A DNA stretch of 64,000 nt, taken from Pectobacterium betavasculorum. GTDB taxonomy: Bacteria; Pseudomonadota; Gammaproteobacteria; Enterobacterales; Enterobacteriaceae. The first letter of the stretch is position 1, and every line of letters begins with the position of its first letter. Position numbers and translations under genes: made by a program. The notes under the pieces were generated by a model. That model was not told where the DNA came from. It ran no database searches and was given only the letters and a program-made list of their open reading frames with translations. This document shows, in pieces, positions 9,304-18,664 of the stretch. Where the stretch lies: positions 1 through 64,000 of the forward strand of contig NZ_JQHM01000016.1 in the NCBI RefSeq assembly GCF_000749845.1, written 5' to 3'.

Positions 9304-10124
9304 AAATGAATAAATCCATCGTAGACATGCGTTGCAGGCCCGGTCATGAATAACGGATGTCCCGGCCCATCCCACTGGATATCCAACTCCCCGCCCGGCA
9401 GCGATACGCGAACTTTCGCGGACAATAATCCCTGCTGGATCCCTACCGCCACGGCCGCACACGCGCCGCTGCCACACGCCTGCGTTTCTCCCGCACCGCG
9501 CTCGTACACCCGCAGACGGACAGTCTGGCTATCAACAACTTGCATAAAACCGATGTTGGCACGCTCGGGAAAACGTTCGTGGCTTTCCAGCAGCGGCCCT
9601 AGCGTTTCCACCTTCGCCGTTTCAACATCTTCAACCTGAATCACACAGTGCGGGTTGCCCATCGACACTACGCCACAAAGTATCGTGTGTTCGTCGGCAC
9701 GCATGATGTAGGTTTTCTCCGCTTTGACCGCGCGAAAAGGCACCTGTTGCGGCTCGAAATTTGGCTCGCCCATGTTGACGCGTACCAGTTCATCGTCGGT
9801 CACAGACAGCACCATCCGGCCAGTCTGCGTACTCACAGCGATATCACGCTTGTTGGTTAACCCTTTCAAGCGAACAAAGCGAGCAAAGCAGCGCGCACCA
9901 TTACCGCACTGCGCCACTTCGCTGCCATCCGCATTAAAAATGCGGTAATGAAAATCCAGTTCAGGATCGTAGGGTGGCTCAACCACCAACAGTTGATCGA
10001 ATCCCACACCACAGTGCCGATCCGCCAAACGGCGAATCAATTCGGGTGAAAAATAAACGTTTTGCGTAACGGCATCAACAACCATGAAATCGTTGCCTAA
10101 CCCGTGCATCTTAGCGAACTGCAT
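9300..10124 (-). CDS. dapF: DapF, diaminopimelate epimerase
   Basis: A 274-residue PLP-independent epimerase that converts LL- to meso-diaminopimelate for lysine and peptidoglycan synthesis in the cytoplasm. The two catalytic cysteines are in QCGNGARC (about residue 73) and ACGSGACA (about residue 217), on pseudo-symmetric halves. Length and ends ([17 protein letters not shown]...) match E. coli. It follows lptM by 77 bp and overlaps DUF484 by ATGA. Confidence 0.98.
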   Translation of the reverse strand: MQFAKMHGLGNDFMVVDAVTQNVYFSPELIRRLADRHCGVGFDQLLVVEPPYDPELDFHYRIFNADGSEVAQCGNGARCFARFVRLKGLTNKRDIAVSTQTGRMVLSVTDDELVRVNMGEPNFEPQQVPFRAVKAEKTYIMRADEHTILCGVVSMGNPHCVIQVEDVETAKVETLGPLLESHERFPERANIGFMQVVDSQTVRLRVYERGAGETQACGSGACAAVAVGIQQGLLSAKVRVSLPGGELDIQWDGPGHPLFMTGPATHVYDGFIHL

Positions 10125-10201
10125 TATCCTGACTCCCCCGCCAGCTTAACCGGGCGCGATAAACATCTACGTGGCCTGTTATTTATTATTACTGTCACGC
10201 A

Positions 10202-10369
10202 TTAAGGACGTATTGACGCTTTCTTTTGTGGCGGCTGATTCTCATTTTGCTGAGTCGTTGACGCACCGGATTTACCATCGGCAGGCATATACAACGGACC
10301 TTTCAGACCACAACCGAATAAACTCACTACAGCTAACACCAGAAAAAAGGGGCGAAATACGTTCTTCAT
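10202..10369 (-). CDS. lptM: LptM (YifL), small LPS-assembly lipoprotein
   Basis: A 55-residue lipoprotein. The signal peptide MKNVFRPFFLVLAVVSLFG ends at lipobox LFGC with Cys20 as the acylated residue, followed by the conserved GLKGPLYMP motif and a Pro/Gln-rich tail. E. coli LptM (67 residues) associates with the LptDE outer-membrane LPS translocon and helps LptD fold. I use ATG 10369, which gives the E. coli-like MKNVF start; the frame is open six codons further. It is first in the operon with dapF and divergent from cyaY. Confidence 0.92.
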   Translation of the reverse strand: MKNVFRPFFLVLAVVSLFGCGLKGPLYMPADGKSGASTTQQNENQPPQKKASIRP

Positions 10370-10446
10370 CACGTTAAGACCTGTCATTAATACTCGTATG
10401 CTCTCTATAATCGCAGGTGGATCATGAAAATCAACAGGAATCGAAA

Positions 10447-10767
10447 ATGAACGATAGCGAGTTCCACCAATTAGCCGACGAACTCATGCTTCAGTTGGAA
10501 GAAACACTGGATCGATTTGAGGGTGATGCCGACATCGATTACGAGATCAACGGCGGCGTGATGACGCTGAGTTTTGAGAACGGCAGCAAAATCGTGATTA
10601 ATCGGCAGGAGCCGCTGCACCAAATCTGGCTGGCGACCAAAACGGGTGGCTATCACTTTACCCTTCAGGAAGAGCGCTGGATATGCGATCGCAGCGGTGA
10701 AGACTTTATCGCGCTGCTGTCATCAGCCTGCTCGATTCAGGCTGGAGAAACCGTCCGCTTCGAGTAG
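10447..10767 (+). CDS. cyaY: CyaY, bacterial frataxin
   Basis: A 106-residue acidic frataxin that binds iron and the IscS desulfurase and modulates Fe-S cluster assembly. The N-terminal acidic helix ([23 protein letters not shown]) and the strand region ending in [12 protein letters not shown] are characteristic. I chose ATG 10447 (SD AGGAA upstream), which gives the E. coli-like MNDSEFH start instead of the ten-codon extension to 10417. Its position, divergent from lptM and convergent to cyaA, is conserved in enterobacteria. Confidence 0.96.
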   Translation: MNDSEFHQLADELMLQLEETLDRFEGDADIDYEINGGVMTLSFENGSKIVINRQEPLHQIWLATKTGGYHFTLQEERWICDRSGEDFIALLSSACSIQAGETVRFE

Positions 10768-10804
10768 CGTTCCCTGTCTTCATGGCATTGCGATGCCTCG
10801 CACA

Positions 10805-10996
10805 TCAGCGCCGTCCCAGCACTATCAGCGCCGCGCCGCATACCGTCGCGGTAATCGGTAATGTGGTCAACAGCGGAACCGGCGTCATGGATACGCCAAC
10901 CAGCGTAGAACACAGCGTCATCAGGGAAATAATACTGCCGGTCAGCCCTTGTCCGAGCGCCAGCAGTATCAGATTTCGGCGTTGCAACGAGTCCAT
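10805..10996 (-). pseudogene. N-terminal remnant of an MFS transporter
   Basis: A 63-codon reading frame on the minus strand with a plausible SD (AAGGA) before ATG 10996. It contains two hydrophobic segments: residues 8-30 (NLILLALGQGLTGSIISLMT) and 40-58. The arrangement RRN-LILLALGQ...LVG...TLP is what I recall from the first two helices of major-facilitator transporters of the drug or sugar efflux type, which are normally near 400 residues. The frame stops at 10805, 37 bp from the cyaY stop, so the remaining ten or so helices are missing. It is probably a decayed gene, though a two-helix small protein cannot be excluded. Confidence 0.5.
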
Positions 10997-11043
10997 CAAT
11001 ACATCCTTTTCTGAATGCGCTGAAAGCCGAGTGCAGGACGTGA

Positions 11044-13599
11044 CTATAAGATTTGTAGCCGCTGCTTCATCGTCATCATCTCATCATCCACCACGGGCGT
11101 AATGCACAGATGAGACAGCGCGCTGCTGCGGAACGGAATTACCTGCGTGCGGCCGTCCAACTGTACGATTTGGTAGAACTGCGGCAGGTTGAAATTAATA
11201 AAGCTAGAACCGTAGGTAAAGCGGTCATGCGAAGACGAATAGAAGCGGCTGACATCGCGCACCAGCTCTTCTTTACTGCCTTCACAATGGTGATAGACCT
11301 CAACGCGATTCGACTCATCCAGAATATAGATATTAAAGCCCTGATTTTCGGTCAGATCTTCAAAGAAGAATTGGATGATCCCTTCGCTGGCTACGCCATC
11401 GACCACCGGCGGCAAATGCACATGGTTGGTTTCGACCTGAACCGGCTGGCCTTGCAGCTTATTGTTGGAAATCGCGCCATAAAATTCGACTGCGTTCTCC
11501 AGCTTCTGTACCGACACACTCAGCCGCTCAAAGAACAGTCCCCAGGTTTGGCCTGCTACTTTCACCGCTTTAAAGCGACCTGGCTCTTGACGCGTACTGG
11601 TCAGACGCAACTCAATACATTCGGAAACCAGCTGTTGTACGCGAGTACGAATCAGCCCGCGCAGGTGCTGGCTATAGCAAAACACTTCCAGTGATTCTGG
11701 CAGCGCGGCATCCTGATGCATTTTGCCCAGAATGGTTTTCAGCGCTTCCAACACCGCCTGCTCACCGCTGAAATGCAGTGTACGCACTTCGTTCCACGAG
11801 TTGCGATACAGCAGGTCGATACTGCCAACCAGGCACTGCTGCTGTTGGCCGAAACTAAACACATCCAGATGACGGAAATCAAAATGCACCACCTGATTGC
11901 GGAAAGCTGCCGTCGGATCGTGTTCCAGATTGACGATAATCGCCAGATGACGAATTTCACACGGGCTGTACAGCGCCTTCGGCGTGGGGGCAGGCAGACG
12001 CAACGGGAAGTGGCTGGCTACGTCGTCCACCAACGCTTGCAGGCGTGTGATGTCACACAGCTCGTTGCCTTTAATATACAGACGCGTGCTTGGCGTCAAC
12101 AGGCCATTAAAATACGCCCACGCCACCAGTTTGTTCAAATAGCGGTTATATTCCAGCGGCTGATGGCTGACGATCGCATCCATCGACGGCGCCTGATTGT
12201 ACAGGTACCAGCCGGAACGGTTCGCACGACCAGGCGGAACATAAATAAAGGTTAAATTCGGCTCCGACAAATCGGGTGAAATTTGTGGGTTCAGCAGGGT
12301 AACTTTACCCGGCAGTGCTTCAAACGCGGCGTACAGTTTACGGGTCAACACACCGATATCCTGCGGGCTAGCGCTGACGCTTAAATTATTACGGCGGGCG
12401 AAGCGAATCAGGTTGCGATAAGTCTGCATCATCGCATCCAACAACTCATTGTGCGCTTCGCGTACCTGTTCGATTTTCCAGTTAGCGCGGTTGTCTAACA
12501 TCGCCAGATGTGCATCGCTCCAGCCCCACTCTTGTACCAATTGGCTCAGAATCTGGCGACGCCAGCCGACGCAGGCTTGTTCTCTGGAGAGCTTTTCACA
12601 CACTTTTAAATAGAAACATCGACGCGCCAGATCGAGGCGCGTGGGATCGTTGATCGCCGTCAGGTAGTGCGTTACGCGATCCAACATCATGCAGTAAGGA
12701 TCAAGACCGAAAGAGACGATCTCACCGTCATGCAGGCGTTTTTTAATTTCGGTCGAAAGCAGGCTGGTATCCGGGTATTCCCAGGAATAGGCTTCCAACA
12801 ACAGTGTTTTCAGTACCGCTTTATAGGGGGAATCGATGCTTTTATAGAGTTGCCAGAGGCTCGCTCCGAAATACTCTTCCGCCGACAGCGTACTTAAGCC
12901 ACCTAAATCCATCCACTCGTTCGGCGCAAGCGCCCCCTGCGAGTACAGCGACAGCACATAGTCGTCGTAGTGGGATTCTTCCTCGACCGGCACCATGTTC
13001 CACAGAATGCGTTTACCCGCCATACGCACGGCGGTACGATAGAATTCGTCGAGTAACAGGATGTGCTGCATGGTGCCGCAGTCTTCACCACCCAGGCTAC
13101 CGCTTTCGTTGTGGCGGAAACGGCTTTCATCCATCAGGAAGAAGCTGACCTCAGCACCCTGCGCGGCTGCCCACTGCTCGAGCAGCGTACATTTCTTTTG
13201 TAGGAGTTGGCGTTCTTCGCTATCCAGCCAGGATTGGTGGCACACCCAGATATCGAGATCGGAGCTACAGCTCTGCCCGATAGACGAGGTGCTCCCCATT
13301 GAATAGATGCCAGTGATAGGCAGTTCACCCTGCGGATGAGAACAATCAAACTGACCCCAGCGCAATGCGATGCCATCGAGGTACTGTTGTTGCTTTTCAT
13401 CAGGCGTGTGAGTGCAGATACCGTGAGGCACCTTGCCTTCAAGGTAGCCGGGCATCAACGGGTGATGATGATGTAATAAAATGGGCAGAAGACTGTAAAC
13501 CTGCTGAAAAGCGGGCTTCATTGCTCCCAGAGCACGGTCAACACGCAGTTGGTTGATCGCATCCAGTCTTTGCTTCAAAGTCTCGATGTAGAAGTACAA
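11044..13599 (-). CDS. cyaA: CyaA, class I adenylate cyclase
   Basis: An 851-residue cytoplasmic class I adenylate cyclase that makes cAMP, the CRP co-regulator, under control of EIIA-Glc. The N-terminal catalytic domain holds the nucleotidyltransferase signature [18 protein letters not shown] (about residues 101-118). The C-terminal half carries the PTS-linked regulatory region. The start codon is TTG at 13599-13597, giving (M)[11 protein letters not shown] as in E. coli, where the same gene also uses TTG; the rare start keeps expression low. A CRP site sits upstream. It is convergent to cyaY, with the MFS remnant between, and divergent from hemC, as in E. coli. Confidence 0.97.
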   Translation of the reverse strand: MYFYIETLKQRLDAINQLRVDRALGAMKPAFQQVYSLLPILLHHHHPLMPGYLEGKVPHGICTHTPDEKQQQYLDGIALRWGQFDCSHPQGELPITGIYSMGSTSSIGQSCSSDLDIWVCHQSWLDSEERQLLQKKCTLLEQWAAAQGAEVSFFLMDESRFRHNESGSLGGEDCGTMQHILLLDEFYRTAVRMAGKRILWNMVPVEEESHYDDYVLSLYSQGALAPNEWMDLGGLSTLSAEEYFGASLWQLYKSIDSPYKAVLKTLLLEAYSWEYPDTSLLSTEIKKRLHDGEIVSFGLDPYCMMLDRVTHYLTAINDPTRLDLARRCFYLKVCEKLSREQACVGWRRQILSQLVQEWGWSDAHLAMLDNRANWKIEQVREAHNELLDAMMQTYRNLIRFARRNNLSVSASPQDIGVLTRKLYAAFEALPGKVTLLNPQISPDLSEPNLTFIYVPPGRANRSGWYLYNQAPSMDAIVSHQPLEYNRYLNKLVAWAYFNGLLTPSTRLYIKGNELCDITRLQALVDDVASHFPLRLPAPTPKALYSPCEIRHLAIIVNLEHDPTAAFRNQVVHFDFRHLDVFSFGQQQQCLVGSIDLLYRNSWNEVRTLHFSGEQAVLEALKTILGKMHQDAALPESLEVFCYSQHLRGLIRTRVQQLVSECIELRLTSTRQEPGRFKAVKVAGQTWGLFFERLSVSVQKLENAVEFYGAISNNKLQGQPVQVETNHVHLPPVVDGVASEGIIQFFFEDLTENQGFNIYILDESNRVEVYHHCEGSKEELVRDVSRFYSSSHDRFTYGSSFINFNLPQFYQIVQLDGRTQVIPFRSSALSHLCITPVVDDEMMTMKQRLQIL

Positions 13600-13698
13600 G
13601 ACGTTTCGCCTGATTTATCCCAGTGCCTAGAAAAACCCCGTATTCCAAACTCGCCAATGATAAAATTAGAAGAATGTTTAGCGAATTATTGCTGGAAA

Positions 13699-13714
13699 CG
13701 TGATCAATTTAACA
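13699..13714 (-). promoter_or_regulatory. CRP-binding site of the cyaA promoter
   Basis: On the minus strand the sequence TGTTAAATTGATCACG, within GGTGTTAAATTGATCACGTT, fits the TGTGA-N6-TCACA consensus in both half-sites. As I recall, it is essentially the same string as the E. coli cyaA P2 CRP site. It lies 100 bp upstream of the TTG start and would repress cyaA when cAMP is high. The rest of 13600-13933 holds the divergent promoters and repeat copy B. Confidence 0.7.
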
Positions 13715-13810
13715 CCTTGCTGATTGGGCGTAAAGAAAGTAAAGAAAGTTAGACTTACCTATCTTGCTTTATTACGAGTTTCTCTAACCGACTTCATCAG
13801 CACGGCTTCG

Positions 13811-13920
13811 TACTCGTCATACTTCAAGTTGCATGTGCGTTGGCTGCGCTACTCGGCCCACTCGCGTGGGCCTCGCCCCGTTGGGGTCGCGGCGAGCCGC
13901 TAATGCCCACAACCTGACAC
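13811..13920. repeat. Short interspersed palindromic repeat, copy B (variant)
   Basis: It begins ACTCGTCATACTTCAAGTTGC followed by ATGTGCGTTGGCTGCGCTACTC, matching copies A and C at the left end. It then continues into two GC-rich hairpins (GGCCCAC-TCGC-GTGGGCC and CGCCCC-GTT-GGGG) and lacks the AATTATT...GGG right end. It lies between cyaA and hemC, immediately upstream of the hem operon. Confidence 0.6.
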
Positions 13921-13972
13921 CAACGCACCATCAGTGATACGATGGCGGAAAATGATAAAAACGGTATCAAGC

Positions 13973-14914
13973 ATGCTAGCCAATATTATTAGAATTGCCA
14001 CCCGACAAAGCCCGCTGGCCCTATGGCAAGCACAATATGTTCAGCAGTGTTTAAACCATCTCTACCCCGATTTACAGGTGGAACTGGTGCCGATGGTGAC
14101 CCGCGGCGACATCATCCTGGATACGCCACTGGCAAAGGTCGGTGGTAAGGGGTTGTTTGTTAAAGAGCTGGAATTAGCGCTGCTTGAAGGGCGCGCCGAT
14201 ATCGCCGTCCACTCCATGAAAGATGTACCTGTCGAATTTCCCGATGGCCTCGGCCTGACCACTATTTGCGAACGCGACGACCCGCGCGATGCTTTTGTTT
14301 CCAATCGCTATGACAGCCTCGACCAATTACCGGAAGGCAGCAGTGTCGGCACATCCAGCCTGCGCCGCCAGTGCCAGCTACGCGCCCGACGTCCCGATCT
14401 GGTGATTCGTGATTTGCGCGGCAATGTCGGAACGCGCCTGTCAAAACTGGACAACGGCGAGTATGACGCCATTATTCTTGCTGTCGCTGGCCTGAAACGC
14501 CTCGGCCTTGAAGAACGCATCCGCTGCGCGTTAAGCCCGGAAGCGTCTCTGCCTGCCGTCGGACAAGGCGCTATCGGTATCGAATGTCGTTTGGATGACG
14601 ATCGCGTTCGCCAACTGCTTGCCCCACTTAATCACACCGATACCGCAGCCCGCGTACTCGCTGAACGTGCTATGAATGTGCGCCTTGAAGGCGGCTGTCA
14701 GGTGCCGATTGGCAGCTACGCCGAACTGGAAGGCGATACGCTGTGGCTACGCGCGCTGGTTGGCGCACCGGATGGCAGCAAAATGATCGTCGGTGAGCGG
14801 AAAGGCAACGTCTCCGATGCTGAAAAAATCGGCATTGCGCTGGCTGAAGAGCTGTTAGCAAAAGGGGCGAGTGCGATTCTTCAGGCCGTTTATCAAGGGC
14901 AAAGCTCATCATGA
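13973..14914 (+). CDS. hemC: HemC, porphobilinogen deaminase
   Basis: A 313-residue hydroxymethylbilane synthase that polymerises four porphobilinogens in tetrapyrrole (heme, siroheme) synthesis. It has the [18 protein letters not shown]-terminus, the MKDVP catalytic-aspartate region, the arginine-rich [12 protein letters not shown] segment, and the dipyrromethane-cofactor cysteine in LEGGCQVP (Cys242). I chose ATG 13973 because the protein then has the E. coli length and start ([11 protein letters not shown]). An in-frame ATG at 13952 has a better SD-like GGCGG and could extend it by seven residues. First gene of hemCDXY. Confidence 0.96.
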   Translation: MLANIIRIATRQSPLALWQAQYVQQCLNHLYPDLQVELVPMVTRGDIILDTPLAKVGGKGLFVKELELALLEGRADIAVHSMKDVPVEFPDGLGLTTICERDDPRDAFVSNRYDSLDQLPEGSSVGTSSLRRQCQLRARRPDLVIRDLRGNVGTRLSKLDNGEYDAIILAVAGLKRLGLEERIRCALSPEASLPAVGQGAIGIECRLDDDRVRQLLAPLNHTDTAARVLAERAMNVRLEGGCQVPIGSYAELEGDTLWLRALVGAPDGSKMIVGERKGNVSDAEKIGIALAEELLAKGASAILQAVYQGQSSS

Positions 14915-15651
14915 CTATTCTGGTTACCCGTCCGTCACCAACTGGCGAACAACTGGTGACCCGTTTAAGAAAGCTCGGCTACCACGCCTGGCACAGCCCG
15001 CTGATTGAGTTTTCGCCTGGACGAGAACTCGCTGACCTGCCTGCACAATTACAAGCGCTGCGCACTGACGATCTGGTGTTTGCTCTCTCGCAACACGCCA
15101 TTCATTACGCCGCTCCGATGCTGGCACGTGCGAACACAAGCTGGCCAGCCCACCTCACTTATTATGCCATTGGCCGTACCACAGCACTGGCACTGCATAA
15201 AATCAGCGCACACCCCGTTACCTATCCACCCGAGCGTGAAACGAGCGAAACACTGTTACAACTTCCTGAGTTGCAAGATGTTGCAGGGAAACGTGCACTA
15301 CTATTGCGCGGCAACGGCGGAAGAGAACTGCTAGGTGAGACACTAACCAAGCGAGGCGCAGAGGTTAACTACTGCGAATGCTATCAGCGCAGCGACATTC
15401 ACTATGATGGGGCGGAACAAAGCCGCCACTGGCAGCAAATAGGCATCGATAAACTGGTGATTACCAGCGGAGAAATGCTACAACGGATCTATACTTTAGT
15501 ACCTGATTACTATCGGGCTTCCTGGTTACTTGGCTGCCAGTTGATCGTCGTCAGCGAACGACTGGCAGAACAGGCTCGTCAGCTTGGCTGGCACACTATC
15601 CGGGTGGCCGATAACGCCGATAACGATGCGCTCGTGCGCGCACTACAATAA
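14911..15651 (+). CDS. hemD: HemD, uroporphyrinogen-III synthase
   Basis: A 246-residue enzyme that cyclises hydroxymethylbilane with inversion of ring D. Sequence conservation in this family is low, but the position is diagnostic: it starts with an ATGA overlap on the hemC stop and is followed by hemX. The N-terminus [19 protein letters not shown] and the [17 protein letters not shown] segment fit HemD. Two alternating alpha/beta domains are expected, with the cleft at the crossover. Confidence 0.95.
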   Translation: MTILVTRPSPTGEQLVTRLRKLGYHAWHSPLIEFSPGRELADLPAQLQALRTDDLVFALSQHAIHYAAPMLARANTSWPAHLTYYAIGRTTALALHKISAHPVTYPPERETSETLLQLPELQDVAGKRALLLRGNGGRELLGETLTKRGAEVNYCECYQRSDIHYDGAEQSRHWQQIGIDKLVITSGEMLQRIYTLVPDYYRASWLLGCQLIVVSERLAEQARQLGWHTIRVADNADNDALVRALQ

Positions 15652-15674
15652 ACCTGATCATGGGATGTACCATT

Positions 15675-16799
15675 ATGACGGAACACAATACCCCCACGGC
15701 TCCATCCGACGAGGTTGCTGAACGGGTTGAACCCGCGCATCAGCAGCAAGATCCCACACCGCAGCCCAAGCGCAGTGGTGCTGTACTGGGGGCGATCGCC
15801 ATCGTGATTGCGCTGGCAATAGGCGCGGGATTGTATTACCACGGCCACCAGCAGGCACAGCGAGAAACTGCCACACTTCAACGTCTGGAATCACAGCTAA
15901 ACGCCTTGCAGCAACAGCAAAAGCAGGAACAACAGCAATGGCTGGACGCTCAACAGCAGCAAAACACAGCACAGGACACCGCGACACAGCGTCTTGAGGC
16001 GCTAACGCGTCAGTCAGACGAGCTACGCGATAAACTGGCGGCGCTTTCCAGCCACGACACCAATACCTGGCTGATCGCCCAGGCAGATTTTCTGGTGAAA
16101 CTGGCGGGGCGTAAGCTGTGGAGCGACAAAGACGTCACCACCGCAGGCGCATTGTTGAAAAGCGCAGATGCCAGCCTGGCGGAAATGAACGACCCTAGCC
16201 TGATAGAAATCCGCCGTGCGTTAACCAACGACATCGGTGCACTGGCAGGCGTTAGCCAGGTCGATTTTGACGGCATCATCCTGAAAGTGAACCAGCTCAC
16301 CGATCAGTTGGATAACTTGCAGCTCGCCGACAACAACACGGATGAAGCACCGATGGACGCCAACAGCACAGAGCTGTCCGTTTCTTTAAGCGAATGGCGC
16401 CAGAATCTGAGCAAGAGCTGGCACAATTTCCTGGCTGATTTTATCACCATTCGCCGCCGCGACGGCGCTGCCGAGCCGTTGCTGGCACCGAATCAGGATG
16501 TGTATCTACGCGAGAACATCCGCTCACGTCTGCTGGTTGCCGCACAGGCGATTCCTCGCCATCAGAATGAAGTGTACAAACAGTCGCTGGAAACGGCCGC
16601 GACCTGGGTTCGCGCCTACTTCGATACTACCGACCCCACGACGCAGGCCTTTTTGGATCAGCTTGATGCCTTAAGCCAGCAGTCGGTTTCACTGGATGTC
16701 CCAACGGAGCTACAAAGTCAGGTGCTGTTGGAAAAACTGATGCAAACGCGCGTTCGTAACCTGCTGGCTCAGGCGCCAGCCACACAGCAGGGAGAGTGA
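15675..16799 (+). CDS. hemX: HemX, membrane protein of the hem operon
   Basis: A 374-residue single-pass inner-membrane protein. A cytoplasmic Pro/Gln-rich N-terminus (about residues 1-35) precedes one transmembrane helix ([20 protein letters not shown]) and a Gln-rich coiled-coil stretch (about residues 60-120). The globular part contains the conserved [20 protein letters not shown] block. Although often labelled a uroporphyrinogen methyltransferase, no SAM-binding motif is visible, and the role, as in E. coli, is unproven. The start is taken at ATG 15675 (MTEHN, as in E. coli MTEQE); ATG 15660 is possible. Confidence 0.9.
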   Translation: MTEHNTPTAPSDEVAERVEPAHQQQDPTPQPKRSGAVLGAIAIVIALAIGAGLYYHGHQQAQRETATLQRLESQLNALQQQQKQEQQQWLDAQQQQNTAQDTATQRLEALTRQSDELRDKLAALSSHDTNTWLIAQADFLVKLAGRKLWSDKDVTTAGALLKSADASLAEMNDPSLIEIRRALTNDIGALAGVSQVDFDGIILKVNQLTDQLDNLQLADNNTDEAPMDANSTELSVSLSEWRQNLSKSWHNFLADFITIRRRDGAAEPLLAPNQDVYLRENIRSRLLVAAQAIPRHQNEVYKQSLETAATWVRAYFDTTDPTTQAFLDQLDALSQQSVSLDVPTELQSQVLLEKLMQTRVRNLLAQAPATQQGE

Positions 16800-16801
16800 A
16801 C

Positions 16802-17995
16802 ATGCTTAAAGTCTTATTGCTGTTCCTGATCCTGATCGCAGGCGTGGTAATCGGCCCGATCGTCGCAGGTCATCAAGGCTACGTCCTGATCCAGACGGAT
16901 AACTACGACATTCAGACCAGCGTGACGGGTCTGGTCATCATGCTGGTGCTATTTTTGCTCGCCTTTCTGGTGGTCGAATGGGTGCTGCGCCGACTCTTTC
17001 GGACTGGGTCTCGCACACGCGGCTGGTTCCTCGGCCGCAAGCGCAGTCGTGCCAGAAAACAGACCAAAGCCGCGCTGCTTAAGCTGGCCGAAGGTGACTA
17101 CTTACAGGTAGAGAAACTGCTGACTCGCAATGCCGATCATGCCGAGCAGCCCGTGGTTAACTACCTTCTGGCAGCCGAAGCCGCCCAGCAGCGCGGTGAC
17201 GAATTCCGCACCAAGCAATACCTGGAGCGTGCCGCCGAGGTTGCAGATACCGATCAGCTTCCGGTGGATATTACGCGCGTTCGCATTCAATTAGCACGTA
17301 ATGAAGATCATGCAGCACGCCACGGCGTGGACAAATTGCTGGAAGTCGCACCTCGTCACCCTGAAGTGTTGCGTCTGGCTGAGCAGGCTTTCCTGCGTAC
17401 CCACGCCTACAGCGCACTGCTGGATATTCTGCCAGCGATGCGCAAGATCAATCTGTACCCTGAAGCGCGTTTACTGGATCTGCAACAACAGGCTTACATC
17501 GGCCTGATGAATCAGGCGATGGCGGATGGCGGCAGCGAAGGGCTGAAATCGTGGTGGAATAACCAGAGCCGCAAAGTGCGTCATGAGATTCCACTTCAGA
17601 TCGCGATGTCTGAGCATTTGATCGAGTGTGACGATCATGATACCGCGCAGAAGATCATTCTTGATGGTCTCAAACGTCAGTATGACGAGCGCTTGATCCT
17701 GCTAATGCCCCGCCTCAAAGCTGGCAACCCGGAACAACTGGAAAAAATGCTGCATCAGTACATCAAGCAACATGGTGCAACACCGCTGTTAAGCAGCACG
17801 TTAGGCCAACTGCTGATGAAACACGGCGAATGGCAACAGGCCAGCGATGCCTTCCGCACGGCGTTGGAGCTACGTCCAGATGCTTATGATTACGCCTGGC
17901 GCGCCGACGCACTAGAGCGGCTTCATCTGCCGGATGAAGCGGCGCAAATGCGGCGTGAAGGGCTGTTACTCACGCTACAGCAACCAGCCAACTAA
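16802..17995 (+). CDS. hemY: HemY, TPR-containing membrane protein
   Basis: A 397-residue inner-membrane protein with two N-terminal transmembrane helices (residues about 2-22 and 42-62) and a C-terminal region of tetratricopeptide-like repeats (for example PVVNYLLAAEAAQQRGDE and HPEVLRLAEQAFL). It belongs to the HemY N-domain family (PF07219). It is not the protoporphyrinogen oxidase that shares the name; the role in heme synthesis is unclear. ATG 16802 follows AGGGAGAG at good spacing and begins MLKVLLLF like E. coli. It is the last gene of the operon and is followed by a terminator. Confidence 0.93.
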   Translation: MLKVLLLFLILIAGVVIGPIVAGHQGYVLIQTDNYDIQTSVTGLVIMLVLFLLAFLVVEWVLRRLFRTGSRTRGWFLGRKRSRARKQTKAALLKLAEGDYLQVEKLLTRNADHAEQPVVNYLLAAEAAQQRGDEFRTKQYLERAAEVADTDQLPVDITRVRIQLARNEDHAARHGVDKLLEVAPRHPEVLRLAEQAFLRTHAYSALLDILPAMRKINLYPEARLLDLQQQAYIGLMNQAMADGGSEGLKSWWNNQSRKVRHEIPLQIAMSEHLIECDDHDTAQKIILDGLKRQYDERLILLMPRLKAGNPEQLEKMLHQYIKQHGATPLLSSTLGQLLMKHGEWQQASDAFRTALELRPDAYDYAWRADALERLHLPDEAAQMRREGLLLTLQQPAN

Positions 17996-18016
17996 TCGCT
18001 GCATCATCCCTTTCAT

Positions 18017-18048
18017 AAGGCTCCTTCTTTGGAGCCTTATTATTTTTT
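18017..18048 (+). terminator. Terminator of the hemCDXY operon
   Basis: Stem TAAGGCTCC / GGAGCCTTA with loop TTCTTT (18017-18039), followed by a T-rich tract (18040-18048). It sits 22 bp after the hemY stop. Confidence 0.85.
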
Positions 18049-18087
18049 ATGTTGCGGTAACAAGCGGTGGCCACGCCTTTTCATCAG

Positions 18088-18299
18088 AAAAAAAAACGCT
18101 TACCGATAAACGGTAAGCGTTGAAAATATCAGGTCTGTCAGACAACAGAATGGTGCCTCACTCAACGTTATGTCCGGAAAGCCCGATGGAGATTTGCATC
18201 TTCATCTGGAGTTGGACGATAGGCACCTCAAAATTGGCTCTGCGTCATTCCCAGGATTATGAAGCCGAAGCAAACATAGAAGGTGGAATGAGCATCTAC
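18088..18299 (-). ncRNA. glmZ: GlmZ small RNA
   Basis: About 212 nt on the minus strand. The 5' end reads GTAGATGCTCATTCCA, and further internal blocks (GAATGACGCAGAGCC, ATCGTCCA, AACGTTGAGTGA-GCACC, and the CAGACCTG segment preceded by TGTTGTC) match my memory of E. coli GlmZ in the same order. It ends in a perfect 11-bp hairpin (18095-18121, arms AACGCTTACCG) followed by nine T. GlmZ pairs with the glmS leader with Hfq and raises glucosamine-6-phosphate synthase; RapZ and RNase E inactivate it. In E. coli it also lies downstream of hemY on the other strand. A 63-codon plus-strand frame over it is spurious. Confidence 0.93.
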
Positions 18300-18310
18300 A
18301 CGCTTATTTA

Positions 18311-18326
18311 AGCACAAATTATGCCA
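18311..18326 (-). promoter_or_regulatory. Sigma-54 promoter of glmZ
   Basis: On the minus strand TGGCATAATTTGTGCT matches the sigma-54 consensus TGGCAC-N5-TTGCW, with GG and GC at the correct spacing. The first base of GlmZ (18299) lies about 12 nt past the GC element, the expected distance. No good sigma-70 -10/-35 pair is visible here, so transcription is probably strictly RpoN-dependent. Confidence 0.85.
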
Positions 18327-18461
18327 ACATGCATAATTTTATTATAAAAAACCGCACCAAACTACCATAACGTACTAATAATAAATACTATTTTTATTTA
18401 TTCATCGGAAGAAAAGTAAAGATATGCTGAGTGGCAAAAACGAGATCAAACTCACAAACCC

Positions 18462-18575
18462 TGTCGTCATTCAGAGACGAGTTTACCCAATAAAATTTTA
18501 ATCGTTATTAATCAATAAATTAAATGTCTCTTTTTTGCGACAGCAGATCCCCCCAAGTGTCGTGTTTTTCCGACA
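18462..18575 (-). promoter_or_regulatory. GlrR activator sites and IHF site upstream of glmZ
   Basis: Three copies of the GlrR (YfhA) recognition pattern TGTC-N10-GACA occur: 18558-18575 (perfect), 18525-18542 (perfect) and 18462-18479 (last base differs, GACG). An IHF consensus AATCAATAAATTA (WATCAA-N4-TTR, 18510-18522) lies between them and would bend the DNA towards the promoter. This is the same arrangement known for glmY/glmZ in enterobacteria, where the GlrK/GlrR two-component system activates sigma-54 transcription. Confidence 0.85.
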
Positions 18576-18599
18576 CACCTGTTAAAGCTGTTGATTCAA

Positions 18600-18640
18600 T
18601 TAAAAAAAGGAAATCATCCGCGCCGGGAAACCGACGCGGA
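18600..18640 (-). terminator. Terminator of the amidohydrolase/ABC operon
   Basis: On the minus strand TCCGCGTCGG pairs with CCGGCGCGGA around loop TTTC (18617-18640), followed after a few bases by a seven-T run (18602-18608). It lies 24 bp past the amidohydrolase stop. Confidence 0.7.
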
Positions 18641-18664
18641 CAGAGCTGACTTAATGAGAGGAGA

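Noticed and set aside
9304-9477. 58-codon N-terminal extension of the DUF484 gene
   Set aside because: It runs inside dapF in another frame, and the conserved start with ATGA coupling is at 9303.
11110-12255. Two long plus-strand frames (194 and 179 codons)
   Set aside because: Both are antisense to cyaA, which is conserved along its whole length.
13549-13752. 67-codon plus-strand frame over the cyaA promoter
   Set aside because: It overlaps the cyaA 5' end and the CRP site, with no recognisable protein.
15675-16799. HemX as uroporphyrinogen-III methyltransferase
   Set aside because: No SAM-binding or SUMT motif is visible; the protein is a single-pass membrane protein with a coiled coil.
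18120-18311. 63-codon plus-strand reading frame after hemY
   Set aside because: It is antisense to GlmZ, lacks an SD and shows no protein family. The conserved features belong to the RNA on the other strand.
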